A stretch of DNA of 8,714 bases from Chloroflexota bacterium (GTDB taxonomy: Bacteria > Chloroflexota > Limnocylindria > Limnocylindrales > CSP1-4). Positions 1-7,324 of the stretch are shown piece by piece. A program made the translations under genes and the position numbers. The number at the start of each line of letters is the position of its first letter. The first letter of the stretch is position 1. The stretch is taken from assembly GCA_021812735.1 (NCBI GenBank), contig JAKAMV010000374.1, forward strand, positions 1 to 8,714. Direction: 5' to 3'. The notes under the pieces were generated by a model. That model was not told where the DNA came from and made no database searches. It saw only the letters and a program-made list of their open reading frames with translations.

Positions 1-826
1 CCAGGCCCACGAGGCCGAAGGCCGTCTCGCACAGCTCGCGGACGGTGTGCATCTCGCCGGTGGCCACCACGTAGTCGTCCGGCACGCCCTGCTGGAGCAT
101 CAGCCACATCGCCTCCACGTACTCCTTGGCGTAGCCCCAGTCGCGCCTGGCGTCGAGGTTGCCGAGGTACAGGTGCTCCTGCTCGCCCCTGAGGATGGCG
201 GCCACGCCCTGGGTCACCTTGCGGGTCACGAAGGTGCCGCCCCGCCGCGGGCTCTCGTGGTTGAACAGGATCCCGTTGGACGCGTGCAGCCCGTAGGCCT
301 CGCGGTAGTCCACCGTGAGCTGGTGCCCGAACACCTTGGCCACGGCGTACGGCGAGCGCGGGTTGAACGGGGTGGTCTCCCGCTGCGGCCGCTCCAGCAC
401 CCTGCCGAACATCTCCGAGCTGCCGGCCTGGTAGAAGCGGACAGGCCAGTCGGCACCGCGGATGGCCTCCAGCATTCGGAGCGTCCCCATGGCCACCGTC
501 TCGGCGGTGAACTCGGGCATCTCGAAGCTCACCTTGACATGGCTCTGGGCACCCAGGTTGTAGACCTCGTCGGGCTTGATCCGCCACAGGTGGCCCATCA
601 GCGAGGAGCTGTCGGTCAGGTCCGCGTAGTGCAGGAACAGCCGGGTCTCGTGCTCGTGGGGATCGCGGTACAGGTGGTCGATCCGCTGGGTGTTGAACTG
701 GCTGCTCCGGCGGATCAGGCCGTGCACCTCGTAGCCCTTGTCCAGCAGCAGCTCCGCCAGGTACGAGCCGTCCTGGCCAGTGATGCCGGTGACGAGGGCG
801 ACACGGCGCCCGCCTGGGGCACTCAT
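1..826 (-). CDS. gmd: GDP-mannose 4,6-dehydratase, 3' end cut by window
   Basis: Short-chain dehydrogenase/reductase family enzyme that converts GDP-D-mannose to GDP-4-keto-6-deoxy-D-mannose in the cytoplasm, the branch point to GDP-L-fucose and GDP-D-rhamnose. 275 codons are visible; the family is usually about 320-370 residues, so the C-terminal end lies beyond base 1. Seen in the translation: NADP-binding TGITGQDG (residues 13-20), [10 protein letters not shown] (44-53), the Ser/Glu pair in SSEMFG (136-141), the Y160-x-x-x-K164 catalytic pair, the Gmd hallmark [15 protein letters not shown] (189-203) and [14 protein letters not shown] further on. The ATG at 826 overlaps the TGA of the upstream glycosyltransferase gene (ATGA), and I see no Shine-Dalgarno sequence before it, which points to translational coupling. 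A GDP-fucose synthase (fcl) or 4-reductase gene would be the natural next gene, outside the window. The family is certain; the end sugar is not decidable here. Confidence 0.94.
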   Translation of the reverse strand, partial: MSAPGGRRVALVTGITGQDGSYLAELLLDKGYEVHGLIRRSSQFNTQRIDHLYRDPHEHETRLFLHYADLTDSSSLMGHLWRIKPDEVYNLGAQSHVKVSFEMPEFTAETVAMGTLRMLEAIRGADWPVRFYQAGSSEMFGRVLERPQRETTPFNPRSPYAVAKVFGHQLTVDYREAYGLHASNGILFNHESPRRGGTFVTRKVTQGVAAILRGEQEHLYLGNLDARRDWGYAKEYVEAMWLMLQQGVPDDYVVATGEMHTVRELCETAFGLVGL

Positions 827-2094
827 GCCGCTGCCGCTGCTCGAGCCGGGACCCTGCCGGCCACGGCGTCCACGAACGCCGATGCCCGCTCGAGGCACGC
901 TGCGGCCGAGGTGGTGCCCGCCGCGTAGGCCGTGCCGGCGGCGCCCAATCGCTTCGCCAGTCCCGCGTCCGCCCGCAGGGTGCCGAGCGCGGCCAGCAGG
1001 GCGCCGGGATCGCCGGCCGGGGCCACCAGCCCGGCGCCGGACCGCGCCACCTCGCCCGCCGTCGGGCCGTCCGGCGGCACGGCGGCGACGATCGGACGGC
1101 CGCTGGCGAAATACGAGGTGAGCTTGCTCGGCAGCGACATGTCCAGCTGCGTCGCCCGCTCCGACAGCAGCAGGACGTCGGCGGCCGCCATCAGGCTTGC
1201 GTGGATGCCGTCGGGCTGCACGCCCAGGAAGTCCACATTCGGCAGGCCGGCCGCCAGCTCGCGGACCGCGTCGGCGCGGCTGCCGCCCCCCGACAGCACG
1301 AAGCGCACCGGCTCGTGGGTCGCGGCGGCCCGGCGGGCCGCGTCCACCACCTGCTCCAGGCCCTGCTTGAACCCGATGTTGCCGGCGTGGAGGGCCACCT
1401 GCCGGCCGTCGTTCCACCCGAACCGGGCCCGGACCTCGTCCGCCGACAGGGTGGGAGCCGGCACGCGGCTCCAGTTGGGGACGTGGTGGATCCGGTGCTC
1501 CGCGACGCCGGCCCGGCGCAGGTACGGGACGAATGCCGTGGCGACCACCGCCACCGCGCTTGCCCCGGACGCCGCCCACCGCTCGGCAGCGCCGGTGGCG
1601 CGGGCGACCGAGCCGCCGCCGGGCACCCCGGACTGGGCGGCCGCGGGACCCATGAGGTCCTGGAACAGCAGGCCGTACGGACGGTCGAACCGGGCTGCCA
1701 GAAGCCGGGCGAGCAGCGCCCCCGACAGGCTGGGCACGACGCCCACCACCACGTCGGGCGCCGGCAGCGCCAGGCCCGCGACGAGGCCCGTGAGGCCGAA
1801 GGTGCCCTCGTAGGCCGCGCGGCGGATCGCGGACTGGCTGCGCGGGACGTAGTGGGCGGCACGCACCACCGTGACGCCATCGAGCCTCGCGCGGCTCCAC
1901 AGGCGGCGTGGCGTGCCGCGGGCGACACGCCACGCCGGATAGTGGGGCAGGCCCGTGAGCACGGTGACGTCGTCCCCCTGCCGCGCGAGGTGCTCGGCGA
2001 GCCCCGCCGTGTACGGCCCGACTGCCGTGAGCTCCGGCCGGTAGTTGATCCCCACCAGCAGGACGCGCCGGCCGTCGTCCCCTCGGGGTGTCAC
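823..2094 (-). CDS. WcaI-like GT-B glycosyltransferase (family 4)
   Basis: 423-residue cytoplasmic or membrane-associated glycosyltransferase that should transfer a sugar from a nucleotide donor to a lipid-linked exopolysaccharide repeat unit. The N-terminal half resembles the colanic-acid enzyme Wca[16 protein letters not shown] (15-29), GLPHYPAW (48-55) and [10 protein letters not shown] (83-92). The C-terminal GT-B donor half has [12 protein letters not shown] (236-247), [19 protein letters not shown] (320-338) and [11 protein letters not shown] (347-357). The tail is alanine-rich. The start is GTG at 2094-2092, sharing four bases (GTGA) with the stop of the kinase gene; an AAAGG lies about 10 nt upstream inside that gene. 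Its stop overlaps the gmd start. In E. coli WcaI is encoded near gmd/fcl and is assigned to fucose addition; the pairing with gmd here fits a 6-deoxyhexose donor, but donor and acceptor are inference. Confidence 0.88.
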   Translation of the reverse strand: MTPRGDDGRRVLLVGINYRPELTAVGPYTAGLAEHLARQGDDVTVLTGLPHYPAWRVARGTPRRLWSRARLDGVTVVRAAHYVPRSQSAIRRAAYEGTFGLTGLVAGLALPAPDVVVGVVPSLSGALLARLLAARFDRPYGLLFQDLMGPAAAQSGVPGGGSVARATGAAERWAASGASAVAVVATAFVPYLRRAGVAEHRIHHVPNWSRVPAPTLSADEVRARFGWNDGRQVALHAGNIGFKQGLEQVVDAARRAAATHEPVRFVLSGGGSRADAVRELAAGLPNVDFLGVQPDGIHASLMAAADVLLLSERATQLDMSLPSKLTSYFASGRPIVAAVPPDGPTAGEVARSGAGLVAPAGDPGALLAALGTLRADAGLAKRLGAAGTAYAAGTTSAAACLERASAFVDAVAGRVPARAAAAA

Positions 2095-3716
2095 GCCCGT
2101 TCCGCCTTTCTCGTCGGCAGGGCGCGGCCGCGCCCCCCCTCCGCGTCCTCCTCCTTGCCGTCCGAGCCGTAGCCGCCGTAGTAGTCGTAGTAGTAGTAGT
2201 CGCCGGACATCGACTTCGACAGGCGGTTGAGCGCCACACCCAGCACGCGGGCGCCCACTTTGGCCAGGGCATCGCGCCCGTTGCAGACGGCGGCCCGGCG
2301 GGTCCTGCCCGCGTCCACCACCAGGACGGTCCCGTCAACCATCGACGACAGGATGGCCGCGTCGGTCACGGCCTGGAGCGGCGGGCTGTCGATGACGATG
2401 TAGTCCGCGCTGGCCGAGATGAGGTCGAGGACCGCCTTCATGCGGGCGGACCGGATGAGCTCGGCCGGGTTGGGGGCCAGCGGCCCGGTGGTCACGATGC
2501 GCAGGTTCTCCTGCTCGCAGGCCTGCGCCACGTCATCCACGGTCGTGCCCTCGTCGAGCAGCAGGCTGGTGAGCCCGTCCACGTTCTGGAGGCCGAAGAT
2601 CGTGTGGATGTCCGGCTTGCGCAGGTCGCAGTCCACCAGGATGGTGGACAGGCCGGCCTGGGCGAACACCGCGGCCAAGTTACTGGCGGTGGTGGTCTTC
2701 CCCTCGCCCGGGATCGAGGAGGTCACCAGGATCCTGCGGGCGGGCGCGTCGATCGACGCGAACTCGAGGTTGGTCCGCAGTGTCCGGTAGGCCTCGGCCG
2801 CCGGGGATCTCGGGTAGAGGATCGAGGCCAGCCGGTACATGGGGGCGCGCTTGCTGTCGCCCTGCATCCGGATGATCGCGCCTAGCGTCGGGAGGCCCAC
2901 CGCATCCTCAACGTCGCCAACGCCCTTGAGCGTGTCGTCGAGGTACTCCATCAGGAACGCGGCGCCCACCGCGAGCAGCAGGCCCGCGAGAGCCACCAGG
3001 ACGGTGTTGAGCAGCACGCGGGGGCTGGACGGCGTGGTGGGCGGCAGCGCCGGGTTGACCACGGTCAGCAGGCTGGTACCGCTGGTGGAGCTGAACCCGA
3101 GCAGCGTGCTGTAGGTGTTGTGGAGGCTGACCAGCTGCCCTTGGAGCGCCTGCAGCCGGGCGTCCTGGCCGGGCGTGCGGGTGGCCAGGCCCGACAGGCT
3201 CTGCGCCTCGGCCTGGGCGGCCTCGATCTGCTGCTGGACCGACGCCAGGTCCTTGTCCACGAACGACTGGACCGCTGAGTTCCGGCCGTTCACGGCCGGC
3301 GACTCGGCGATCAGCTCGTCGGCGATAGCGTTGGCGATGGCGGCCGCGTGGCCCGGGTCGGCGTACTCGACGGTGATCGTGATCATGCTGCTGTCGGCCG
3401 GGGCGTCGGCCTTGACCGCCTGACCCAGCTGGTCGGTGGTGGTGTTCAGCTGCTCCCGGTCGATCACTTTGGAGAGCACCGGTTCGGTGTCCACCAGGTT
3501 CGCGTACGTCTGCGACAGCCGCGCGCTGGCCAGCAGCCCGTTGTAGTCCGGGCTGGTGGCTTGCAGCGACTGCCCGACCATCAGGGTCACGCTCGCCGAG
3601 TACACCTTGGGCAGCGCGGAGCTGACCAGGAACGCCGCCCCGCCGGACAGCAGGACTGCCGCCGCCAGGAGCCACGCCCACCGGCGCAGGACGGACAGGC
3701 TCCGTCGGGTATCCAT
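2091..3716 (-). CDS. Wzz/Wzc-type polysaccharide co-polymerase with BY-kinase domain
   Basis: 541-residue inner-membrane protein that joins a chain-length determinant to a bacterial tyrosine kinase, controlling exopolysaccharide polymerisation and export through cycles of autophosphorylation. Domains: TM1 about 13-33; an outer Wzz region with a helical Gln/Ala-rich section (about 150-200); the Pro-rich motif [13 protein letters not shown] (221-233) before TM2 (about 236-256); then a cytoplasmic kinase. Kinase signatures are [14 protein letters not shown] (308-321), Walker A IPGEGKTT (335-342), Walker A' [10 protein letters not shown] (359-368) and Walker B IVIDSPP (440-446). A tyrosine cluster (Y507-510, 512, 513, 516) precedes an acidic/basic tail. 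All key kinase residues are present. The start is ATG at 3716; GGAGG lies 11 nt upstream, slightly far. It is the only gene in the run preceded by an intergenic gap (92 nt). The stop overlaps the glycosyltransferase start. The single-chain form is known in Gram-negatives and also in several monoderm phyla. Confidence 0.93.
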   Translation of the reverse strand: MDTRRSLSVLRRWAWLLAAAVLLSGGAAFLVSSALPKVYSASVTLMVGQSLQATSPDYNGLLASARLSQTYANLVDTEPVLSKVIDREQLNTTTDQLGQAVKADAPADSSMITITVEYADPGHAAAIANAIADELIAESPAVNGRNSAVQSFVDKDLASVQQQIEAAQAEAQSLSGLATRTPGQDARLQALQGQLVSLHNTYSTLLGFSSTSGTSLLTVVNPALPPTTPSSPRVLLNTVLVALAGLLLAVGAAFLMEYLDDTLKGVGDVEDAVGLPTLGAIIRMQGDSKRAPMYRLASILYPRSPAAEAYRTLRTNLEFASIDAPARRILVTSSIPGEGKTTTASNLAAVFAQAGLSTILVDCDLRKPDIHTIFGLQNVDGLTSLLLDEGTTVDDVAQACEQENLRIVTTGPLAPNPAELIRSARMKAVLDLISASADYIVIDSPPLQAVTDAAILSSMVDGTVLVVDAGRTRRAAVCNGRDALAKVGARVLGVALNRLSKSMSGDYYYYDYYGGYGSDGKEEDAEGGRGRALPTRKAERA

Positions 3717-3727
3717 CTAGCAGGGGA

Positions 3728-3732
3728 CCTCC
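3728..3732 (-). promoter_or_regulatory. Shine-Dalgarno GGAGG for the kinase gene
   Basis: GGAGG on the minus strand, separated by 11 nt from the ATG at 3716. It is the clearest ribosome-binding site in the operon; downstream genes start on stop/start overlaps with weak or no site. The spacing is longer than the usual 5-9 nt. Confidence 0.55.
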
Positions 3733-3763
3733 ATGATGGCGGCACGGCTGGAGCGGCGCGCAA

Positions 3764-3793
3764 CCCCGCCCGGCGGGCGTCCGCTGGGCGGGG
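3764..3793 (-). repeat. GC-rich hairpin between the DUF4012 and kinase genes
   Basis: Perfect 8-bp inverted repeat CCCCGCCC (3764-3771) and GGGCGGGG (3786-3793) with a 14-nt loop. It sits in the only gap of the operon, 15 nt after the DUF4012 stop, and is not followed by a T-run on the minus strand. It may be a leaky terminator, an mRNA-stability element or chance in GC-rich DNA. Confidence 0.35.
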
Positions 3794-3808
3794 CGGGTGG
3801 CCGACGGG

Positions 3809-5785
3809 TCATGGCGCGGGCTCCGTCAGGCGGTAGCGGACGGCGACCGTGATGTCCCGGTCGAGCGTGGAGGCGGCGCTGAGGGTGAGCCCGCGTTCGG
3901 TCAGGCCCGCGCTGCGGTCAACCACGGTCGCTCCGGCAGGAAGGTTGATGGCGATGTCCAGCGGCCCGGGCAGCAGGCCCGGCTGCTTCTGGATCGTCAG
4001 ATAGTACGTGAAGACGCCGTCCGCCCCCAGATCGGACGCGTATGGGCTGATCCAGTCGTATCGGAGCCGTCCGGTCCCGGGCGGGATGCGGAGGTAGTTG
4101 CCGAACACCGTCCGGCCGGCCTCGTCCCCCACATCGGCCGGTGCCGTCAGCGCCTGCAGCGTGCCCCCGCTCACCTGCTGGATCCGGCTCCGCTCCGGGA
4201 CCAGGAGCCGGAAGTACATCCCCAGCTCGCGGGCCTGGCCGACGCCGGGCAGCGCACGGTACGGGGCGGCAGCCGGCGTGTCGATGGCGTTCAGCCAGGT
4301 GATCCCCAGGCTGTCGTGCGCGTTGCCCAGCGGGTCCAGGGCCACCGACAGGTCGAGGGACCGCGTGGTCACGGCGTTGAGCTTCGAGGCGGGCGCCACA
4401 TTGCTGTCCACGGGGTAGAGGTAGTCCCCGGCGACGGCGCGCACGGCACCGTCGATGCCCAGCCTCGCCGCCTCCGCCTCGGCCGCCGGGTCGCTGAACC
4501 ATGCCTGGAGGAGCCGTCCGCTGCGGAGGGCGTCACCTTGGCCCGCCAGGTCGAGCCACTTGTCAGGCGGCATCGAGAACAACGCGGCGAACAGCGCGTC
4601 CGCGAAGTCGGACAGGAATGCCTTGCGGTTCGCCGTGGTGCCGGGCCGGGGCTCGCGCGTGTTCTGGAGCACCTTGAGCGTGGTCTCGCCGCTCGCGATG
4701 GTCACCCCGTAGCCGGGCACGGTGACGGGGCCGGCGACGGAGAGCAGCTCGTCGATCGTCCCGGTGGTGATGGCGACCACGCCGTCCACCGCACCCGGGC
4801 CGCCCTCGTTCCGGTACAGCCTCGCCGCCTCCTGGGCGCTGGTCGGGAAGTCCGGCGACCAGTTGGCGTCGGCCAGCTGCCACGGCTGCTTGGGCCCCAG
4901 CAGGTACCGCTCGAGCGCGGGGGGCGGGGTGACGAAGGGGTACGCCCAGGGCAGGTCCAGCGCGAACACGTCCTGGAAGTGGCGCTCCGTGATCCGCCCG
5001 CCGTCGAAGGCGATGATCCCGAAGCTGCCGATGAAGCCGCCCGTGGGGCGGAGCTCGGCCGGGTCCTGGGTGAGGACCAGGTACCGTTTCGGGGTCCCCC
5101 AGCCCAGGATCGTCGGCAGGACGTCCTGGAGCTGCGCGAACTCCGCGAGCGCCGGCTGGTACGCGCGGATCCTGCCCAGGAGCTGGTCCCGGATGTCCCC
5201 GATCGGCGCGGGCAGATGCGCGGGCGTGGCCGCCAGGATGGTGTCGGCCCGGTCCATCGCGCCCTCGATGGCCAGGACGTCGCTCCGCCCGGTGGCCATC
5301 AGCGCCACGAGCTCGGCCAGGGACGACGCGCCCTGGGCGCTGGCCGCCTGTTGCTCCTTGATCGTGACGAACCGATCGGCCAAGGCCATGGCGTGGTCGG
5401 CCGCCTGCACCAGCGCGTCGCCCGCGGCGGCCACGCCGTCCGCGCCCGCAACTGCGTCCCGCGTCGGCGGGAGCACCCGCGCGAGGGCCACCAGGGGATC
5501 GTGCGCGAGCAGGTCGTCCACGGTGGCGAGGTTGCGCCGGGCGTCGTCGAGTCTCGCATTGAGCGCGCCCAGGTCTGGCCGGCCGATCCCCAGGCCCGAG
5601 GCCTTGAGCTGGGCCGCCATGGCATCGGCGTCGGCCCTGACCGCGCGGGCGGCGTCTAGCGCCGGCAGATACCGCGTCACGGCGAGCGCCGCGGCGACGG
5701 CCGCCAGGGCCACGACAAGCGCCACGGAGAGCGCCAGGGCGCGGCGGCGGCTGTGGGCCGGGTCCCTTCCGGCAGGCGCGCTCAC
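3809..5785 (-). CDS. DUF4012 membrane-anchored extracytoplasmic protein
   Basis: 658-residue protein of the DUF4012 family, whose biochemical role I do not know; members are often found beside exopolysaccharide genes. A short basic N-terminus (HSRRR, 11-15) is followed by one membrane helix (about 16-36), an alanine-rich helical region (about 43-225) and the conserved core: YLVLTQDPAELRPTGGFIG (235-253), ANWSPDFPTSA (307-317) and a C-terminal part likely rich in beta strands (about 470-658). Topology is most likely N-in with the bulk outside. I place the start at GTG 5785-5783, which overlaps the sortase-like gene's TGA (GTGA). The frame stays open to a GTG at 6028, but the extra 81 residues would overlap the sortase-like gene and have the arginine/histidine-rich look of an out-of-frame translation, and they would put the signal anchor inside the chain. 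It lies between the sortase-like protein and the kinase, so a role in assembling or retaining the polymer at the surface is plausible inference. Confidence 0.87.
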   Translation of the reverse strand: MSAPAGRDPAHSRRRALALSVALVVALAAVAAALAVTRYLPALDAARAVRADADAMAAQLKASGLGIGRPDLGALNARLDDARRNLATVDDLLAHDPLVALARVLPPTRDAVAGADGVAAAGDALVQAADHAMALADRFVTIKEQQAASAQGASSLAELVALMATGRSDVLAIEGAMDRADTILAATPAHLPAPIGDIRDQLLGRIRAYQPALAEFAQLQDVLPTILGWGTPKRYLVLTQDPAELRPTGGFIGSFGIIAFDGGRITERHFQDVFALDLPWAYPFVTPPPALERYLLGPKQPWQLADANWSPDFPTSAQEAARLYRNEGGPGAVDGVVAITTGTIDELLSVAGPVTVPGYGVTIASGETTLKVLQNTREPRPGTTANRKAFLSDFADALFAALFSMPPDKWLDLAGQGDALRSGRLLQAWFSDPAAEAEAARLGIDGAVRAVAGDYLYPVDSNVAPASKLNAVTTRSLDLSVALDPLGNAHDSLGITWLNAIDTPAAAPYRALPGVGQARELGMYFRLLVPERSRIQQVSGGTLQALTAPADVGDEAGRTVFGNYLRIPPGTGRLRYDWISPYASDLGADGVFTYYLTIQKQPGLLPGPLDIAINLPAGATVVDRSAGLTERGLTLSAASTLDRDITVAVRYRLTEPAP

Positions 5786-6528
5786 GGCACCGCGCTGGGG
5801 CTCGCCGTCGACCCCGTGCTGCCCATCGGCTCCGCAAGCACGATGAACCGGGGGGACACGGCGGTGTTGCCGGTGGAGGTCTGGAGTGTCAGACGCTCCG
5901 GCGGCGTGGGATCCGTGTACTGCATGGCGTTCCAGGCCACCTTGGGCAGGACATCGGTGACCTGGTAGAGGGCCTCGGATCCGTCCGCCAGCTCGAGCGT
6001 GACCACATCGCCGGGCTGGGCGCCCCACAGGGCGAGGAACATGCCGACCTGGGCATGGGCGTAGATGTAGATGTTGACGCCGCCGTGCGGCCAGCCGGTG
6101 CCGGGGTAGTGGGCCGCCTTGTACATCGGGGCCTCGTAGCCGTCACCCTCGACAATCGGCAGGTCGATGCCGAGCCGCTCGATCTTGATTCGGCGCGCGA
6201 CCACGCCAACCGATCCGCCCAGCGAGGCGCTGGGCCCGGCGATCGGGGGGAGCGACGCGGGGGCGGAGTCCGCCGGAGCCCACGAGACCAGCGGCAGCGA
6301 GGGCAGGCCGCCCGACGGCGGGGCGCTCGGTGCAGGTGATGCCGCCGCCGTCGGCGGCGCAGCGCCCCCGGCCGACCCGAGTGCCATGACGGCGGCGGCG
6401 AGAGCGACCACGACACCGAGCCCCAGCAGGGCGATCGAATACGGGCTGGAGTCAACGCCGACGCGCCGGAGGACCCTCGAGACGCGTGACCGGCGACGAC
6501 GGCGTGGCCCGTGCGGCGCGGACGTCAC
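5782..6528 (-). CDS. Sortase-family protein lacking the catalytic cysteine
   Basis: 248 residues: a strongly basic N-terminus (RRRRRSR, 9-15), one membrane helix (about 31-51), a Pro/Ala/Ser linker (about 55-105) and a sortase beta-barrel core (about 110-234). Core signatures are IERLGIDLPIVEG (116-128), NIYIYAHAQVGMF (152-164) with the expected catalytic His158, WGAQPGDVV (168-176) and RLTLQTSTGN (212-221) followed by Arg227. In sortases the TLxTC motif carries the nucleophilic Cys; here that position is Ser218 (codon TCC at 5877-5875). The whole protein contains no Cys. Normal sortases cut LPXTG-like signals and link surface proteins to the wall. This one may be inactive, a serine variant, or a binding protein. 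The start is GTG at 6528: an in-frame TGA lies three codons upstream, and GGTGA sits 6 nt before it. The stop overlaps the DUF4012 start. The gene for a candidate substrate lies directly upstream. Confidence 0.86.
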   Translation of the reverse strand: MTSAPHGPRRRRRSRVSRVLRRVGVDSSPYSIALLGLGVVVALAAAVMALGSAGGAAPPTAAASPAPSAPPSGGLPSLPLVSWAPADSAPASLPPIAGPSASLGGSVGVVARRIKIERLGIDLPIVEGDGYEAPMYKAAHYPGTGWPHGGVNIYIYAHAQVGMFLALWGAQPGDVVTLELADGSEALYQVTDVLPKVAWNAMQYTDPTPPERLTLQTSTGNTAVSPRFIVLAEPMGSTGSTASPSAVP

Positions 6529-6534
6529 CGCCCG

Positions 6535-6539
6535 TCACC
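6535..6539 (-). promoter_or_regulatory. Shine-Dalgarno-like GGTGA for the sortase-like gene
   Basis: GGTGA, complementary to the 3' end of 16S rRNA (the GGTGA part of AAGGAGGTGA), lies 6 nt before the GTG at 6528. Its first three bases are inside one arm of the inverted repeat at 6537-6555, so folding of that repeat could hide it. Confidence 0.4.
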
Positions 6540-6555
6540 GCGCGCAGCGCGCGGT
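6537..6555 (-). repeat. 19-nt perfect palindrome before the sortase-like gene
   Basis: On the plus strand ACCGCGCGCAGCGCGCGGT: nine bases either side of one central base pair perfectly. On the minus strand it ends 8 nt before the GTG start and includes the start of the GGTGA site. A second small dyad, GGTTG-GGA-CAACC (6553-6565), overlaps its other end. It could be an operator, an RNA hairpin controlling initiation, or chance enriched by GC content. No T-run follows on the minus strand, so an intrinsic terminator is unlikely. Confidence 0.45.
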
Positions 6556-6600
6556 TGGGACAACCTGGCCATTGGATCCGGTCGTTTCGCCTAGCGGTCT

Positions 6601-6618
6601 CGCGGCCCGGAGGCCGCG
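6601..6618 (-). terminator. Hairpin after the surface-protein gene, possible terminator
   Basis: Perfect 7-bp stem CGCGGCC (6601-6607) / GGCCGCG (6612-6618) with a 4-nt loop, starting 10 nt after the TGA (6631-6629) of the Ig-like gene. There is no T-run after it on the minus strand, so it may be a weak or Rho-assisted terminator that would separate the surface-protein gene from the sortase-led operon, or a 3'-end stabiliser. Confidence 0.4.
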
Positions 6619-6628
6619 GCGAGTGTCG

Positions 6629-7147
6629 TCAACGGCGGTTCGCGGAGAGGCGCCTCAGGATGATGCCCGCCCCGAGGAGGACGGCGACGGCCGCGAGGGC
6701 GACGGCGATCCCGGAGGTCGTCCCGGTATCAGCGGCGACGTCCGTGCGCGGCAGCCCCCGCCCTGTCGTGGTCACCGACACGGTGCCTGACACTAGGTCG
6801 GCGACGGCGCCGATCACCACCGTGTGGGGCGTGCATGCCAACACGGCATGCGTCGTGGCCACGCCGGTTGAGCCGGTGGAGGCGGACGCCGAGGTCAACT
6901 TGTCGCCCGACACGCTACCGGAGTTGAAGGACCACGTGACTGGCTGGCCGGAGATTGGCGATCCCTGGGCGTCCTCGACCAGTGCCGAGACGGCGATCTG
7001 CACTCCGCAGCTCTGCTGGGCACTCGGGCCGGACACCGAGACCGTAGCAGCAACCTGGCCGGCGTACCCGAGTGCCAGCCCAGAACTGACGGCGGCGAGG
7101 AGCACCCCCAAGGCCAATGCACGAGTGGCGGCGACCTTGATCGACAT
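6629..7147 (-). CDS. Secreted Ig-like surface protein with LPRTD sorting signal
   Basis: 172 residues. Signal peptide: MSIKVAATR followed by a hydrophobic stretch (10-29), with a likely cut near residues 29-34. The mature part is one bacterial Ig-like (Big_1/invasin-type) domain (about 33-128): VEDAQGSPISGQPVTW (57-72) and STGSTGVATTH (90-100) match that fold, and Cys47 and Cys105 could form a disulfide. The C-terminus has sorting-signal architecture: LPRTD (132-136), about 10 polar residues, a hydrophobic helix (147-164) and the basic tail RRLSANRR. The spacing matches classic LPXTG proteins, but the fifth residue is Asp, not Gly. The product is probably surface-displayed, either cut by the adjacent sortase-like protein or simply held by its membrane helix. 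The start is ATG at 7147; AGAGG lies only 2 nt before it, unusually close, but no other start keeps the signal peptide (in-frame TAG at 7183). Ligand unknown. Confidence 0.78.
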   Translation of the reverse strand: MSIKVAATRALALGVLLAAVSSGLALGYAGQVAATVSVSGPSAQQSCGVQIAVSALVEDAQGSPISGQPVTWSFNSGSVSGDKLTSASASTGSTGVATTHAVLACTPHTVVIGAVADLVSGTVSVTTTGRGLPRTDVAADTGTTSGIAVALAAVAVLLGAGIILRRLSANRR

Positions 7148-7324
7148 TTCCTCTTCTGACCCCCGGGCTCGCAGCCCCGTCTAGTCGGCCGGACCGCACC
7201 CGCTGCCGCCGCCGACCCCGGCAACCATAACAGACGGCCGACAGGCGCGACAGCCCCCCAAACGCGTTACAACTGCCCGGGACTTTGGGTCGCCCCGACC
7301 GGGGCGCCGTCCACACGGGCCCGG
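7148..7324 (-). other. Intergenic region holding a hairpin and a weak promoter candidate
   Basis: 177 nt between the LysM gene stop and the Ig-like gene start, the longest gap in the window. It is less uniformly GC-rich around 7224-7270. On the minus strand it holds, in order: the stem-loop at 7291-7306; the 8-bp palindrome AACGCGTT (7261-7268); and TGTTATGGT (7232-7224), which fits an extended -10 element (TGnTATGGT) about 77 nt before the ATG, with no convincing -35. It probably contains the promoter of the Ig-like gene, but the exact site is uncertain. Confidence 0.35.
7291..7306 (-). terminator. Stem-loop downstream of the LysM gene
   Basis: CGCCCC (7291-7296), loop GACC, GGGGCG (7301-7306): a perfect 6-bp GC stem with a tetraloop, starting 18 nt after the TAA of the LysM gene. 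No T-run follows on the minus strand, so it is a terminator candidate only by position. Confidence 0.35.

Noticed and set aside
47..928. A 293-codon plus-strand open frame opposite gmd
   Set aside because: It is the reverse complement of the well-conserved Gmd coding sequence; the His/Leu/Val-rich translation has no domain.
1201..2172. A 323-codon plus-strand open frame opposite the glycosyltransferase gene
   Set aside because: It has low-complexity arginine- and histidine-rich composition and no family signature, and the minus strand carries an obvious GT4 protein.
3797..5659. A 620-codon plus-strand open frame opposite the DUF4012 gene
   Set aside because: Its translation is Arg/Gly/Val/His-rich without any recognisable motif, and it mirrors a clear minus-strand gene; long antisense frames are expected in GC-rich DNA.
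5782..6528. The sortase-like gene as a pseudogene
   Set aside because: There is no frameshift or internal stop, the His and Arg residues are intact, and its stop codon is translationally coupled to the next gene; loss of Cys alone does not show decay.
7224..7273. A full sigma-70-type promoter for the Ig-like gene (TTGTAA with TATGGT)
   Set aside because: The two hexamers are too far apart to act as a -35/-10 pair; only the extended -10-like TGTTATGGT is reported, within the intergenic entry and at low confidence.
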